A stretch of DNA of 64,000 nucleotides from Rhodobacter sp. Lineage in GTDB: Bacteria; Pseudomonadota; Alphaproteobacteria; Rhodobacterales; Rhodobacteraceae. The stretch covers positions 31,456-95,455 of the forward strand of contig PNJK01000007.1 of the NCBI GenBank assembly GCA_013821825.1, written 5' to 3'. The position numbers were made by a program, and so were the translations under genes. A model generated the notes under the pieces. The model saw nothing but the letters and a program-made list of their open reading frames with translations. It did no database searches and was not told where the DNA came from. Below are positions 26,030 to 34,591 of the stretch, in pieces (within the stretch, counting starts at the first letter, position 1; the number at the start of each line of letters is the position of its first letter).

Positions 26030-27277
26030 TCACCGGGATGCGTCGTGTTGGGCGCGACCCGGATCGCTACGGGGTCGCCTGCGGGTCAGCAGCAGAGTAA
26101 GGGGCCCGGCAAGCAGGCTGATGGCAAGGCCAAGGCGGGCGGCCTCTTGCATCGCGCCGCCGGGAAGCGCCGTGTCCAGCGCCAGGACCGGGACCGTAAA
26201 GCCCATGGCCATGATCCCGGTGATGGCCAGGATGTCGCGCAGGGTGATGCCGGCGGGCACCCGCAGACCGAGGGCCGCCGCCAGCCCCAGCCCGATGACA
26301 AGCATGCCCAACGGGCGGCCGATCCAGAGGCTTGCCAGCGTGGTTACCGTCGTCGGCGCGAAGGCCGAAAGCTCGACCCCGCCGCGGGTCAGGCCGAACA
26401 GGAACAGGACCAGCACCAGCGGGCGAGCCAAAAGGTGCGCCAAACGGTTCAGCGGGTCGTGCAGGAACTCCTCGACCTCGGCGAAGAGGCCAAAGCTGCG
26501 GTCGGCATGGGCGATGGCGGGGATCATCGGCAACAGCCCAAGCGCGGGTGGCAGACCGGACGCCGCAACGCCGATCCACGAGGCCAGGCCCGCGACGACA
26601 TAGGGCAAGAGGACAAGCCGGGCGCGGCGCACGCGTTCGGGGGTGCCATCGGCAAGCGGTCTTCCGAAGCGCGCCCAGGCCACGAAGGCGGCCAGCAGCG
26701 GCAACAGCAGCCAGACCGGGCGCAGGTCGGCCAGAGGATGCGTCAGGCCAAGCACCAGAAGCGCAAAGATATCAGTCGCGATGGTCAGAAGCAGAAGCAG
26801 ATGCAGCGCCGGGTGGCCCGCCCCGAAGATCCGCCGCCCAAGAAGAAAACACAAGACCACATCCGTTCCGAGCGGCACTTGCCAGCCGGCTGCAAAGCCC
26901 GCTTCCTCGGCCGTTTCGATAAGGGAGGCGGTGAAGATCCAGACCAGCGCCGCCCCGATCATCCCGCCAAGTGCAAGTCCCAGCGGCAGTACGGCCTGCC
27001 GCCCCTTCAAGGCACCGCGTTCAAGGATCAAAGCCTCCCACAATTCTTTGGCGATGAAGAACAGGAAGAAGGCCATCAGCCCGTCCGAGACGACCGACAT
27101 CGGCGTAATGTTGAGGGGCGGGGGGGCAAGCCATGCCGGAAGGCTCAGATCCAGAAGCCGCCATTCGATACTGTCGTAGTAGCTGGCCGGGGCAAGGTTC
27201 ACCCAGACTGTTGCCAGACCCGCGCCGCCCAGAAGAGCGCGGGCGAAACGGGTGACGAAAGACGAGACTCGGTACAT
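26030..27277 (-). CDS. NhaA-type Na+/H+ antiporter (divergent)
   Basis: A membrane antiporter of about 415 residues and 11-12 helices. NhaA-like landmarks are GGMIGAALVW, the WQVPLGTDVVLCFLLG half-helix with the conserved TD, and TIATDIFALLVLGL. In E. coli NhaA the latter carries two adjacent aspartates (D163, D164); here only one is present (TD instead of DD), so coupling or ion specificity could differ. ATG 27277 (MYRVSSF) has AAAGGA upstream, whereas the ORF track start at 27373 adds a non-native stretch. It is divergent from the UDG-family gene. Confidence 0.82.
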   Translation of the reverse strand: MYRVSSFVTRFARALLGGAGLATVWVNLAPASYYDSIEWRLLDLSLPAWLAPPPLNITPMSVVSDGLMAFFLFFIAKELWEALILERGALKGRQAVLPLGLALGGMIGAALVWIFTASLIETAEEAGFAAGWQVPLGTDVVLCFLLGRRIFGAGHPALHLLLLLTIATDIFALLVLGLTHPLADLRPVWLLLPLLAAFVAWARFGRPLADGTPERVRRARLVLLPYVVAGLASWIGVAASGLPPALGLLPMIPAIAHADRSFGLFAEVEEFLHDPLNRLAHLLARPLVLVLFLFGLTRGGVELSAFAPTTVTTLASLWIGRPLGMLVIGLGLAAALGLRVPAGITLRDILAITGIMAMGFTVPVLALDTALPGGAMQEAARLGLAISLLAGPLTLLLTRRRPRSDPGRAQHDASR

Positions 27278-27450
27278 CGGGCAGGCCTGTCCTTTGCCGG
27301 AGAGGGTGCGGCATCCCCATTTGATCCGGTTTTCGGGCTGCCGCAATGGGGAGTCCCGTCGATGGGTCGTCATTCAGGCGGTATCCTGGCCCCATGCGGC
27401 GCTGGACGGGTCGGCTTGCAAGGCGGGCGGTCTGGCGGCAGGGTGGGGGC

Positions 27451-28041
27451 ATGGGACTGGTGGCGGAAATCGAGGGTTGCAGGCTGTGCGCAGAACGGTT
27501 TGCCGCCACCGTGACGGCCCATGTGCCGCGCCCGGTGGTCTGGTTTCATGAAGGGGGCGGCCCAAGTCTGCTGATCGCGGGGCAGGCGCCGGGGGCACGG
27601 GTGTATGACAGCGGGCAGCCGTTCACCGACCGGTCCGGCGACCGGTTGCGCGACTGGACGGGGCTGCGTGCGGACACTTTCCACGACAGGGACCGGGTGG
27701 CGATCGTGCCGATGGCCTTTTGTTTTCCGGGCATTGATCTGAGGGGGGCTGATCTGCCGCCGCCTCCCATCTGCGCGGCGACGTGGCGGGCACGGGTGAT
27801 GGAAAACCTTGGGCAGGTGTCTCTGGTGCTGCTGGTAGGCGGGGCAGCGATCCGCTGGCATCTGGGGGCGAAGGACGTGACTGCCGCCGTGGCGGACTGG
27901 CGCAAGGCGCTGGCGAGCGGGGTCATGCCCTTGCCGCATCCGTCGTGGCGGAATACGGGGTGGCTGAAGCGCATTCCCTGGTTCGAGGCGGAACTGGTGC
28001 CGGAACTGCGGCTGGCGGTGCGAAAGGTGATGGATGTCTGA
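27451..28041 (+). CDS. Uracil-DNA glycosylase family protein
   Basis: A 196-residue protein of the uracil-DNA glycosylase-like superfamily (COG1573 type). It has an N-terminal CRLCAERF pair, the motif IAGQAPGARVYDSGQPFTDRSGDRLRDW (motif 1 region) and a C-terminal PLPHPSWRN (motif 2, HPSxRN). True family-4 enzymes carry four iron-sulfur cysteines; here only some are obvious, so repair activity is not certain. ATG 27451 follows GGGTGGGGG; the ORF track start at 27346 lies in the nhaA divergent region. It overlaps the sseB-like gene by 8 bases. Confidence 0.85.
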   Translation: MGLVAEIEGCRLCAERFAATVTAHVPRPVVWFHEGGGPSLLIAGQAPGARVYDSGQPFTDRSGDRLRDWTGLRADTFHDRDRVAIVPMAFCFPGIDLRGADLPPPPICAATWRARVMENLGQVSLVLLVGGAAIRWHLGAKDVTAAVADWRKALASGVMPLPHPSWRNTGWLKRIPWFEAELVPELRLAVRKVMDV

Positions 28042-28819
28042 TCTGCTGACTTTGCTGGATGCCGCCCATGCGGCGGTCTCGGCCGACCCCGAGAACGAGA
28101 CGCTGCGCCTGCGGTTCTACGAACGGCTGGCCGACGGCGAGATGATCCTTCTCTTGGAGCGTGAGGCGGTGGGCGCGGCGGTGGAGCCCAGGGTCTTCGA
28201 CATCGAGGGCGGACCGGTGGTGCTGGTCTTTGACCGCGAGGAACGGCTGGCGGCCTTTACCGGCGGCATAGCACCCTATGCGGCGCTGCCGGGGCGGGTG
28301 ATCGCCGGGATGCTGAAGGGGCAGGGGATCGGCCTTGGAGTGAATCTCGGGGTGGCGCCGTCCTCGATGCTGTTGCCGGCCGAGGCGATGGACTGGCTGG
28401 CCATGGCTCTGGAAGGCGGGCCAGAGGCCGCCGAAGCGGTGCCGGAGCGGTTTCTGGCGCCCATGGTGCCCGAGGTGCTGGTCGCGGGGCTGGATGCCAA
28501 GCTGGCAAAGGCCGGGGGGCTGGCGGTCGCGGCCGTGCTTGCGGGGGTGGAATACCGGGGCGGGCGGCGCGGGCACATGCTGGCGTTCCTTGACGCCATT
28601 CCGGGGGCCGAGTCGGCGCTGGCCGGTGCCGTGCGCGAAGCGCTGGTCTTCTCGGGGCTTGAAGCTGGGGAGCTGGACGTGGCCTTCCTGCGGTCAGGTG
28701 AACCGGCGGCTCTTGCAATCATTCGGGCGGGGCTGCGGTTCGATCTGCCGGTGCCGGAGGTGCCCGAGGCGCCCGGCGCGCCCGGAATGGACCCCGCGCG
28801 CCCGCCAAAGCTGCGGTAG
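28034..28819 (+). CDS. SseB family protein
   Basis: A 261-residue soluble protein with an SseB-like N-terminal domain (LRLRFYERLADGEMILLLE, about 24-43) and a C-terminal SseB-like part (about 155-250). The family occurs in many bacteria without a settled function; the name comes from a Salmonella gene often confused with the SPI-2 chaperone SseB, to which this is unrelated. It is translationally coupled to the UDG-family gene by an 8-base overlap. The tail is Pro-rich. Confidence 0.8.
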   Translation: MSDLLTLLDAAHAAVSADPENETLRLRFYERLADGEMILLLEREAVGAAVEPRVFDIEGGPVVLVFDREERLAAFTGGIAPYAALPGRVIAGMLKGQGIGLGVNLGVAPSSMLLPAEAMDWLAMALEGGPEAAEAVPERFLAPMVPEVLVAGLDAKLAKAGGLAVAAVLAGVEYRGGRRGHMLAFLDAIPGAESALAGAVREALVFSGLEAGELDVAFLRSGEPAALAIIRAGLRFDLPVPEVPEAPGAPGMDPARPPKLR

Positions 28820-28994
28820 GTGACCAAAGCGGCATGCCGCCGCACTTTCAATTTCCGTCGCTGGCCTTCGGTCAACCGGCACCAGGGTGCCTCTGGCAGG
28901 GATATTTGGGAACAGGGCAAGGGGAAAAGTGGGGTAATATAATACCGCTCACGCAAGACGCTGTTTTTGTGAGACTTTATGTTTGATGGCGGGC

Positions 28995-29023
28995 TTGACG
29001 CGCTGTGGTCCTTCGGCGATAAG
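28995..29023 (+). promoter_or_regulatory. Putative promoter of rplM-rpsI
   Basis: TTGACG and GATAAG with a 17-base spacer, about 57 bases upstream of rplM. The boxes lie in the arms of an inverted repeat (GCGGGCTT at 28989-28996, AAGCCCGC at 29021-29028). A strong housekeeping promoter is expected before ribosomal protein genes. Confidence 0.55.
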
Positions 29024-29079
29024 CCCGCATCCGAATTCGGGGGGTCTCTGCCTCCTGCCATCCTTACGGGACACTGCCC

Positions 29080-29544
29080 ATGAAAACCTTCACCGCTACC
29101 CCGGCGGACATCGACAAGAAGTGGATCCTGATCGACGCCGAGGGCGTCGTTCTGGGCCGCCTCGCGACGATCGTCGCCAGTATCCTGCGCGGCAAGAACA
29201 AGCCGACCTTCACCCCCCACATGGACATGGGTGACAACGTCATCATCATCAACGCCGACAAGGTGCAGATGACCGGCAACAAGCGCAACGACAAGGTCTA
29301 CTACTGGCACACCGGCCATCCGGGCGGCATCAAGCAGCGGACCGCGAAACAGATCCTTGAAGGGGCGCATCCCGAGCGCATCGTCATGAAGGCTGTCGAG
29401 CGGATGATTACCCGCAACCGCCTTGGCCGTCAGCAAATGACCAACCTGCGAGTCTATGCCGGTGCCGAGCATCCGCATGAAGCCCAGCAGCCGACCGTTC
29501 TGGACGTCAAGGTCCTGAACCCGAAGAACACCCGGAGCGAGTGA
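29080..29544 (+). CDS. rplM: 50S ribosomal protein L13
   Basis: An early-assembly protein of the large subunit. The 154-residue sequence shows the L13 signature ([22 protein letters not shown], about 68-90) and [27 protein letters not shown]. It is followed 2 bases later by rpsI, the standard rplM-rpsI operon. L13 in E. coli represses this operon; whether that holds here is not known, although an inverted repeat lies upstream of the start. Confidence 0.98.
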   Translation: MKTFTATPADIDKKWILIDAEGVVLGRLATIVASILRGKNKPTFTPHMDMGDNVIIINADKVQMTGNKRNDKVYYWHTGHPGGIKQRTAKQILEGAHPERIVMKAVERMITRNRLGRQQMTNLRVYAGAEHPHEAQQPTVLDVKVLNPKNTRSE

Positions 29545-29546
29545 GC

Positions 29547-30029
29547 ATGGCCGATATCAAATCTCTCGATGACCTGAAGTCGGCTGTCGGTTCGGCGCCT
29601 GCTGCGGTCGAAGCTGCTCCCCGTGTGGCGGTGCGCGACAAGCTGGGCCGTTCCTACGCCACCGGCAAGCGCAAGGACGCGGTCGCCCGCGTCTGGGTCA
29701 AGCCCGGCTCCGGCAAGGTTGTGGTCAACGGCAAGGAAATGGCGGTCTACTTCGCCCGTCCCGTGCTGCAGATGATCCTGAAGCAGCCCTTCACCGTTGC
29801 AAACGTCGAAGGCCAGTTCGACGTCTACGCGACCGTTGCCGGTGGTGGCCTTTCCGGCCAGGCTGGCGCGGTGAAGCACGGCATCTCGAAAGCGCTGCAG
29901 CTTTATGAGCCCACCCTGCGCCCGGCTCTGAAGGCCGCAGGCTTCCTGACCCGCGACAGCCGCGTCGTGGAACGCAAGAAGTACGGCAAGCCGAAGGCCC
30001 GCCGCTCGTTCCAGTTCTCCAAGCGCTGA
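29547..30029 (+). CDS. rpsI: 30S ribosomal protein S9
   Basis: A small-subunit protein whose C-terminal tail reaches the P-site tRNA. The alphaproteobacterial N-terminal extension (about 1-33, Ala/Val rich) precedes the conserved core: [20 protein letters not shown], and [18 protein letters not shown], and the basic tail [19 protein letters not shown] 29547 lies 2 bases after the rplM stop; the ORF track uses an overlapping GTG. A clear terminator follows. Confidence 0.98.
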   Translation: MADIKSLDDLKSAVGSAPAAVEAAPRVAVRDKLGRSYATGKRKDAVARVWVKPGSGKVVVNGKEMAVYFARPVLQMILKQPFTVANVEGQFDVYATVAGGGLSGQAGAVKHGISKALQLYEPTLRPALKAAGFLTRDSRVVERKKYGKPKARRSFQFSKR

Positions 30030-30062
30030 CGTCGAACAATCCAACAGTTCAACGAAATCAAG

Positions 30063-30092
30063 CGGTCGCAAGAAATTGCGGCCGTTTTTCTT
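30063..30092 (+). terminator. Rho-independent terminator of rplM-rpsI
   Basis: A 9-bp stem (CGGTCGCAA/TTGCGGCCG, one G-T pair) with a GAAA loop is followed directly by TTTTTCTTT, 33 bases after the rpsI stop. Confidence 0.92.
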
Positions 30093-30109
30093 TGTGAGCG
30101 TTTCGTAGC

Positions 30110-30598
30110 ATGCAATTGAAATCGTTGATGTTGCGAGTTAGCGAAATCAGCATTTCGATAGCGGTTTGGGCATGTTTGGAGCAGGAAGCCGGCACGCGTT
30201 TTCAGACGCAGTTGGCGGGACAAATTGGCGACAGCTTAGTTGTCGCTGAACTTGTTGGACGCGGGATCGGAGCCACAGCTTTTGCGGACAACGTCCGAGA
30301 CGCAGACCTGCTTGCTTCAGCCAACCACCCTGGCTGCCGCCTGCAAGCGAAGGCCTGGCCAATCGCGCTTTTTGGCGACGGACACACCGTTGATTTCGCC
30401 ATGGTCCCGCGTCTTTCCGGTCGCAACCCGATGCAGATGCCTGGCTGGGGATGCTCGGTCGTGCCGTCCCGCATGCGGGAAGAACGTCGAGCATTAGTCG
30501 ACACGTTGCGAAGCACCGCAAAGGCGGCGGGCATTGACGGCGTGATCTACGCCGATGGCCTTGAGGCAAGACGTGCCCAGGACCAGCTTGTCCCATGA
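30110..30598 (+). CDS. Orphan protein with a PD-(D/E)XK-like N-terminal half
   Basis: A 162-residue ORF. Residues about 30-85 (TQLAGQIGDSLVVAELVGRGIGATAFADN then DADLLAS and RLQAKAW) resemble small restriction-endonuclease-fold proteins, in which the pattern helix-D-LLA-(V/L)QxK marks the PD-(D/E)XK site; here D-LLA and QAK are present. The second half (residues 90-162) does not look like the usual end of such proteins, so the gene may be frameshifted or fused. No clear ribosome site is seen. It sits between the rpsI terminator and the DUF1127 gene's terminator. Confidence that it is expressed is modest. Confidence 0.45.
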   Translation: MQLKSLMLRVSEISISIAVWACLEQEAGTRFQTQLAGQIGDSLVVAELVGRGIGATAFADNVRDADLLASANHPGCRLQAKAWPIALFGDGHTVDFAMVPRLSGRNPMQMPGWGCSVVPSRMREERRALVDTLRSTAKAAGIDGVIYADGLEARRAQDQLVP

Positions 30599-30623
30599 AA
30601 AGAGGGCCGGTGTGACCCGGCCC
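30597..30623 (-). terminator. Terminator for the minus-strand DUF1127 gene
   Basis: On the minus strand GGGCCGG-GTCACA-CCGGCCC is followed by TCTTTTC. It lies 40 bases after the DUF1127 stop and overlaps the end of the convergent ORF. Confidence 0.75.
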
Positions 30624-30662
30624 AGTCAGGGGAAAAGCGATGGCCTGCGCGGAATCCGGCGG

Positions 30663-30866
30663 TCAGGGACACCAGAAGGGCTTTGCGCATTCAGCCTTGG
30701 CCTCATCAGCCGACAGGCCGATATCGCGCAGGATATGGGCGTCAAGGCGCGCCAGGGTCTGGCGGTCGCGGCGGCGGGCCAGGGCCTCGGCCGCGGCAGA
30801 AATCAGGCGCGTCAGGAGGCGGTGCCGGGTGCGGAGGCGAAGGGTCTTGGTCTCGCTGCGGGTCAT
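30663..30866 (-). CDS. DUF1127 small protein
   Basis: A 67-residue basic protein with the DUF1127 (YjiS-like) core: LARLDAHILRDIGLSADEAKAECAKPFW near the C-terminus. Such small arginine-rich proteins in alphaproteobacteria can bind RNA or influence phosphate, carbon and motility traits. ATG 30866 is preceded by AGGAGG; the ORF track start adds ten residues upstream. It is divergent from the MocR regulator gene, an arrangement I believe is common in Rhodobacteraceae and which suggests control by it. Confidence 0.88.
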   Translation of the reverse strand: MTRSETKTLRLRTRHRLLTRLISAAAEALARRRDRQTLARLDAHILRDIGLSADEAKAECAKPFWCP

Positions 30867-30882
30867 CGCAGCCTCCTGTGAT

Positions 30883-30970
30883 TTGTATTGATACAATAAT
30901 CGATATGACGTAGGGACAATCTAACTATCTCACGCAATGAGTCGCCAGAGGATTATTGTGACTGATACAA
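30883..30970. promoter_or_regulatory. Repeated TGATACAA boxes between DUF1127 and mocR-like gene
   Basis: TTGTATTGATACAA (30883-30896, a 14-base inverted repeat) and TTGTGACTGATACAA (30956-30970) share the half-site TGATACAA, 74 bases apart in direct orientation. The first lies just upstream of the DUF1127 start and the second overlaps the probable start codon of the regulator. MocR regulators often bind such repeated sites; binding here is inferred. Confidence 0.5.
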
Positions 30971-32361
30971 GTTGGGCGCCTGATCTGAGTCAATTTCCCG
31001 GACCGAAGTATCTGGGCCTGTCCCGGGCCCTGCGCGAAGCGATCCGGGAGGGCGAATTGCCGCCGAACTCGCAGCTTCCTACGGTTCGGGATCTGGCGTG
31101 GCGGCTGCATCTGACGCCAGGAACGGTGGCGCGGGCCTATCAACTGGCGACGCAGGAAGGGCTATTGGCGGCCACGGTCGGGCGCGGGACATTTGTGGCG
31201 GCGCAATCGCCGCGACTGGGTCCGACGCAGGCATTGTATACTGAACGGATCACGGGTGGGGCGACCGGGCTGGTCGACCTGCGCCCGCCACAAGTGCCCG
31301 AGGTCGGGCAGGCAGAAGCGTTCCGCGCGGCCCTGCTGGAGATGGCGGGGCAGACCGGGGCCGGCTGGCTGGACTATACCAGCCAAAGGGGCGAGGCGGC
31401 GCTGCGGGCCGAGATCGTGACCTGGATGGGCGACCGCATTCTGGGACCGATCGGAGCCGAGGATGTGGCGCTGACCCATGGCGGGCAGAACGCGATCGGG
31501 CTGATCTTCGATTGCTGCCTTCGGGGTGAACGTCCGGCAGTGCTGATCGAGGAACTGGCCTATCCCGGTTTTCGCTATGCCGCGCGGGCGGCGCGGGCGG
31601 AAGTGGTGCCGATCGAGATCGACGAGGAGGGCGCCGTGCCCGAGGCGCTGGAGGCCGCATGCCGCCGCCACGGCGCGCAGGTGCTGTGCCTGACGACCGA
31701 GGCGCAGAACCCCACGACGGGTCGGATGCCGGTGAAACGTCGGCAGGAGATCGCCGATATCGCCAGGGCTTATGACCTGCAGGTGCTGGAAGATGACTGT
31801 TATTCGGTTGCTGAAACCGACATCCCCAGTTTGCGTGCCTTGGCGCCGGAACGGGTCTGGCTTGTCGGTTCGGTGTCCAAGACCATCTCGGCGGCGCTGC
31901 GCTTTGGCTATTTGATCTGTCCGGCGGGCATGGGCGAAGCGGGGCGGCTGACCGCGCAGCACGGGTTCTTCGCGCTGTCGCGTCCGGTCGCTGACCTGAT
32001 GCTGCATCTGTTCAGGTCGGGTGCGGCCGCAGATATCAAGGGACGGGTTCAGGCGGAGTTTGCCGAGCGTTTGCAAAGCCTTGTCAATCTTCTGGGCGCA
32101 TATGACCTGAGCTGGCAAGCCGGGGTGCCCTTTGTCTGGCTGCGGATGCCCTTGGGGTGGCGGGCCTCGACCTTCGTGCGCATGGCCGAGGCACGGGGCG
32201 TGCTGGTCCGGTCGGCGGACGAATACGCGCTGGTGCATGGCCGCGCGCCGAATGCAGTGCGGATCGCGATTGCCGGCAACCTGTCGCGTGACGGGTTCGA
32301 GGCGGCGATGCGGGTGCTGGCCGATCTGCTGGCCCGGCCGCCCTCGGACCTGTCGGTCTGA
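30958..32361 (+). CDS. MocR-family transcription regulator (GntR wHTH plus aminotransferase domain)
   Basis: A regulator with an N-terminal GntR winged helix (about 15-80; LPTVRDLAWRLHLTPGTVARAYQLATQEGLL) and a class-I aminotransferase-like domain (about 100-460). The PLP lysine is in VGSVSKTISAALRFGYL. Like GabR and PdxR it should sense an amine, amino acid or vitamer bound through PLP. The ORF track starts at ATG 30937; GTG 30958 has AGAGGA five bases upstream and gives 467 residues, so I prefer it. It is divergent from DUF1127 and followed by a small gene and a polyamine-type ABC transporter, possible targets. Confidence 0.88.
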   Translation: MTDTSWAPDLSQFPGPKYLGLSRALREAIREGELPPNSQLPTVRDLAWRLHLTPGTVARAYQLATQEGLLAATVGRGTFVAAQSPRLGPTQALYTERITGGATGLVDLRPPQVPEVGQAEAFRAALLEMAGQTGAGWLDYTSQRGEAALRAEIVTWMGDRILGPIGAEDVALTHGGQNAIGLIFDCCLRGERPAVLIEELAYPGFRYAARAARAEVVPIEIDEEGAVPEALEAACRRHGAQVLCLTTEAQNPTTGRMPVKRRQEIADIARAYDLQVLEDDCYSVAETDIPSLRALAPERVWLVGSVSKTISAALRFGYLICPAGMGEAGRLTAQHGFFALSRPVADLMLHLFRSGAAADIKGRVQAEFAERLQSLVNLLGAYDLSWQAGVPFVWLRMPLGWRASTFVRMAEARGVLVRSADEYALVHGRAPNAVRIAIAGNLSRDGFEAAMRVLADLLARPPSDLSV

Positions 32362-32497
32362 GGTGCGGACCGGGGGGATTCCTTACCTGTTGCAAAAGGG
32401 CACTGATCACGCGGAATTGCCCGAGGGGGGGAGTTGACCGTGATGGCATCCGTGACTGATGATTCCACCCAGAGCAGAAAAAAAAGAGAGCCCGAAA

Positions 32498-32758
32498 ATG
32501 GGACTGCAATACACCTTTCACGCGCCGCATGGCGGCGCGGATTTTCTTGGCTGGCGCAAGACGCGTGCCGGTTCCACTGAAATCGTCTATGATGACGGGG
32601 TGACCCGGCGGATGGTCTGGCGCGTCGCGTCGAATGACCCGTCAGAGGCGCGGATTTCCGAGGCTCTGCGGGTCGCCGTGCGGTCCTTGCGCGTGGTTCC
32701 GACGCTTTATGATGAGCTGAAGAAGCGGGCAATCGCCATCGAGCGCGTCGCGGGCTAA
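32498..32758 (+). CDS. Small soluble protein of unknown function
   Basis: An 86-residue protein (MGLQYTFHAPHGGADFLGWRKTRAG...). It has no signal or membrane segment and no motif I know; the middle (STEIVYDDGVTRRMVWRVASN) looks beta-stranded and the end helical. ATG 32498 follows AGAGAGCCCGAAA. It lies between the MocR gene (about 136 bases) and the ABC permease (about 155 bases), on the same strand. Confidence 0.5.
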   Translation: MGLQYTFHAPHGGADFLGWRKTRAGSTEIVYDDGVTRRMVWRVASNDPSEARISEALRVAVRSLRVVPTLYDELKKRAIAIERVAG

Positions 32759-32912
32759 GCCCGACCGCGCGACCATTTCCATTTTGCGGGGACCAAAGCG
32801 GTTGCTTTTGGTGCCTGCTTCTGCCCCTCTTGCCTTGACCCCGGCGATCGGGATAGATTTGATCAAACGTCAAGAAGGGTGCCGCGCCAAGCGGTGCATC
32901 AGAGGGGGACAG

Positions 32913-33785
32913 ATGGCGCAATCGCCAAACTCCGAGGCCAGGGCCGGCCTGTCGCTGGTCAGCCCGACCGCGCTCTATTCAATCCTCCTGCTGGCTGCCC
33001 CCCTGGCGACCGTGCTGATTTACTCGGTGCTGACCGATGGACAGAGCCGGATCGAATGGACCTTCACCTTGGCAAACTATGTCGAGGTGTGGACCGGCAA
33101 GGTCTATCAGGCGATCATGCTGCGGTCCCTGACCGTGTCGATGCTGGTGACGCTGGTCACTGTGGTCATCGCCTTTCCCATCGCCTATTTCGTCAGCTTC
33201 CACGTGACCCCATCGCGCAAATCGCTGTGGCTGTTCCTGATCACGATCCCGTTCTGGACCAGCTATCTGATCCGGGTGTTCCTGTGGAAGGTCATCCTTG
33301 GCTATAACGGCGTGGTGAACTCGGGCCTTCTGGCCGTGGGGATCATCGACGAGCCGTTGCAGTGGATCAACTACAACGTCGGTGCGCTGGTGATGACGCT
33401 GGCCCATGCCTACGCGCCGTTCGCGATCCTGCCGATCTTCGTGGCTCTGGAAAAGATCGACCGCAGCCTGCTGGAGGCCGGGCAGGACCTTGGGGAATCA
33501 AAGCTGCGGACCTTCTGGCGCGTCACGCTGCCGCTGGCGATGCCGGGGGTGATTGCCGCGACACTGATCGTCTTCATCCCGACGATCGGTGACTATGTGA
33601 CGCCCGACCTGATCGGCGGCGGCAAGCTGCCGATGATTGCCAACATGATCGAAGTGAAGATGCTGAAGCAGAATGACAAGGCCATCGGATCGGCCATTGC
33701 CGTCAGCGCCATGCTGATCGTGGCGATCATCAGCCTGATCTTCCTGTTCATGAACCGAAGGTTCCTGCGGGGGAATGCGGGATGA
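32913..33785 (+). CDS. Spermidine/putrescine-type ABC permease, PotB-like
   Basis: One of two inner-membrane subunits of a polyamine-type importer. The 290-residue protein has six helices and the BPD signature EAGQDLGESKLRTFWRVTLPLAMPGV (the EAA loop that contacts the ATPase). ATG 32913 follows AGAGGGGGA; the ORF track start 32784 is too early. It overlaps the next permease by 4 bases (ATGA). The three-gene set lacks a periplasmic binding protein. Confidence 0.9.
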   Translation: MAQSPNSEARAGLSLVSPTALYSILLLAAPLATVLIYSVLTDGQSRIEWTFTLANYVEVWTGKVYQAIMLRSLTVSMLVTLVTVVIAFPIAYFVSFHVTPSRKSLWLFLITIPFWTSYLIRVFLWKVILGYNGVVNSGLLAVGIIDEPLQWINYNVGALVMTLAHAYAPFAILPIFVALEKIDRSLLEAGQDLGESKLRTFWRVTLPLAMPGVIAATLIVFIPTIGDYVTPDLIGGGKLPMIANMIEVKMLKQNDKAIGSAIAVSAMLIVAIISLIFLFMNRRFLRGNAG

Positions 33786-34591
33786 ACAAGGCGACGGGGT
33801 TGCGCACCTACGCGGTTATCTACCTTGTCTTCCTTTATGCGCCGATCATCCTGTTGCCGATGTTCGCCTTCAACAACTCGAAGGTCATCGCCTTTCCGCT
33901 GTCCGGCTTCACGGTGGAATGGTTCGGGCAGATGTGGGACGACGCCCAGCTGTTCCGGTCGCTGCAGAACTCGATGATCGTGTCGGTGACGACGGCAATC
34001 CTGGCGACGGCCTTGGGCGTCTTCGCGGCGCGGGCGACGACGCGCTACCGCTTTCCGGCCAAGGCGGGGATCATGGGCCTGATCATGCTGCCCCTCGTCC
34101 TGCCCGAGATGATCGTGGCGATGTCGCTGCTGGTGGTCTTGCTGGCCATTGGGGTGCCGCTGTCGATCTTCACCATCATCCTTGGCCATGTGCTGATCAC
34201 CACGCCCTTTGCGGTGGCGATCCTGTCCTCGGCCTTCCAGTCGCTGGACCGCAGCCTGGAAGAAGCCTCGTATGACCTCGGTGAGACGGCGCTCTCGACC
34301 TTTCGGCTGATCGTCTTGCCGCTGGTGATGCCAGGGATCATTTCGTCGCTGCTGATCTGTTTCACGATCAGCCTGGACGAATTCATCATCGCCTACTTCC
34401 TGGGCGGCTCCGAGACCCCGTTGTCGGCCTATATCTACGGCCAGTTCCGGTTCCCGGCGCGGGTGCCGGCGATGCTGGCCCTGGGCACGATCCTGGTCGC
34501 GGTGTCGATCATCCTGCTTGCTATCGCTGAATATTTCCGCCGCCGCGGCATCGCAAAAACCGGTGGCAAGGATTCCGGAGGCTTCCTGTGA
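33782..34591 (+). CDS. Spermidine/putrescine-type ABC permease, PotC-like
   Basis: The second permease of the importer, 269 residues, six helices. The EAA loop reads EEASYDLGETALSTFRLIVLPLVMPGI, and DEFIIAYFLGGSETPLSAYIYGQFR is typical of PotC. It starts inside the stop codon of the first permease and ends in a GTGA overlap with the ATPase, so all three are translationally coupled. Substrate (polyamine or related amine) is inferred from family. Confidence 0.9.
   Translation: MNKATGLRTYAVIYLVFLYAPIILLPMFAFNNSKVIAFPLSGFTVEWFGQMWDDAQLFRSLQNSMIVSVTTAILATALGVFAARATTRYRFPAKAGIMGLIMLPLVLPEMIVAMSLLVVLLAIGVPLSIFTIILGHVLITTPFAVAILSSAFQSLDRSLEEASYDLGETALSTFRLIVLPLVMPGIISSLLICFTISLDEFIIAYFLGGSETPLSAYIYGQFRFPARVPAMLALGTILVAVSIILLAIAEYFRRRGIAKTGGKDSGGFL

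Noticed and set aside
26045-27514. 489-aa ORF on the plus strand
   Set aside because: Antisense shadow of the nhaA-like gene, with a low-complexity Q/R/G/K-rich translation.
29541-29546. GTG start of rpsI overlapping rplM
   Set aside because: ATG 29547 gives the standard S9 N-terminus and has a GGAGCGA site upstream.
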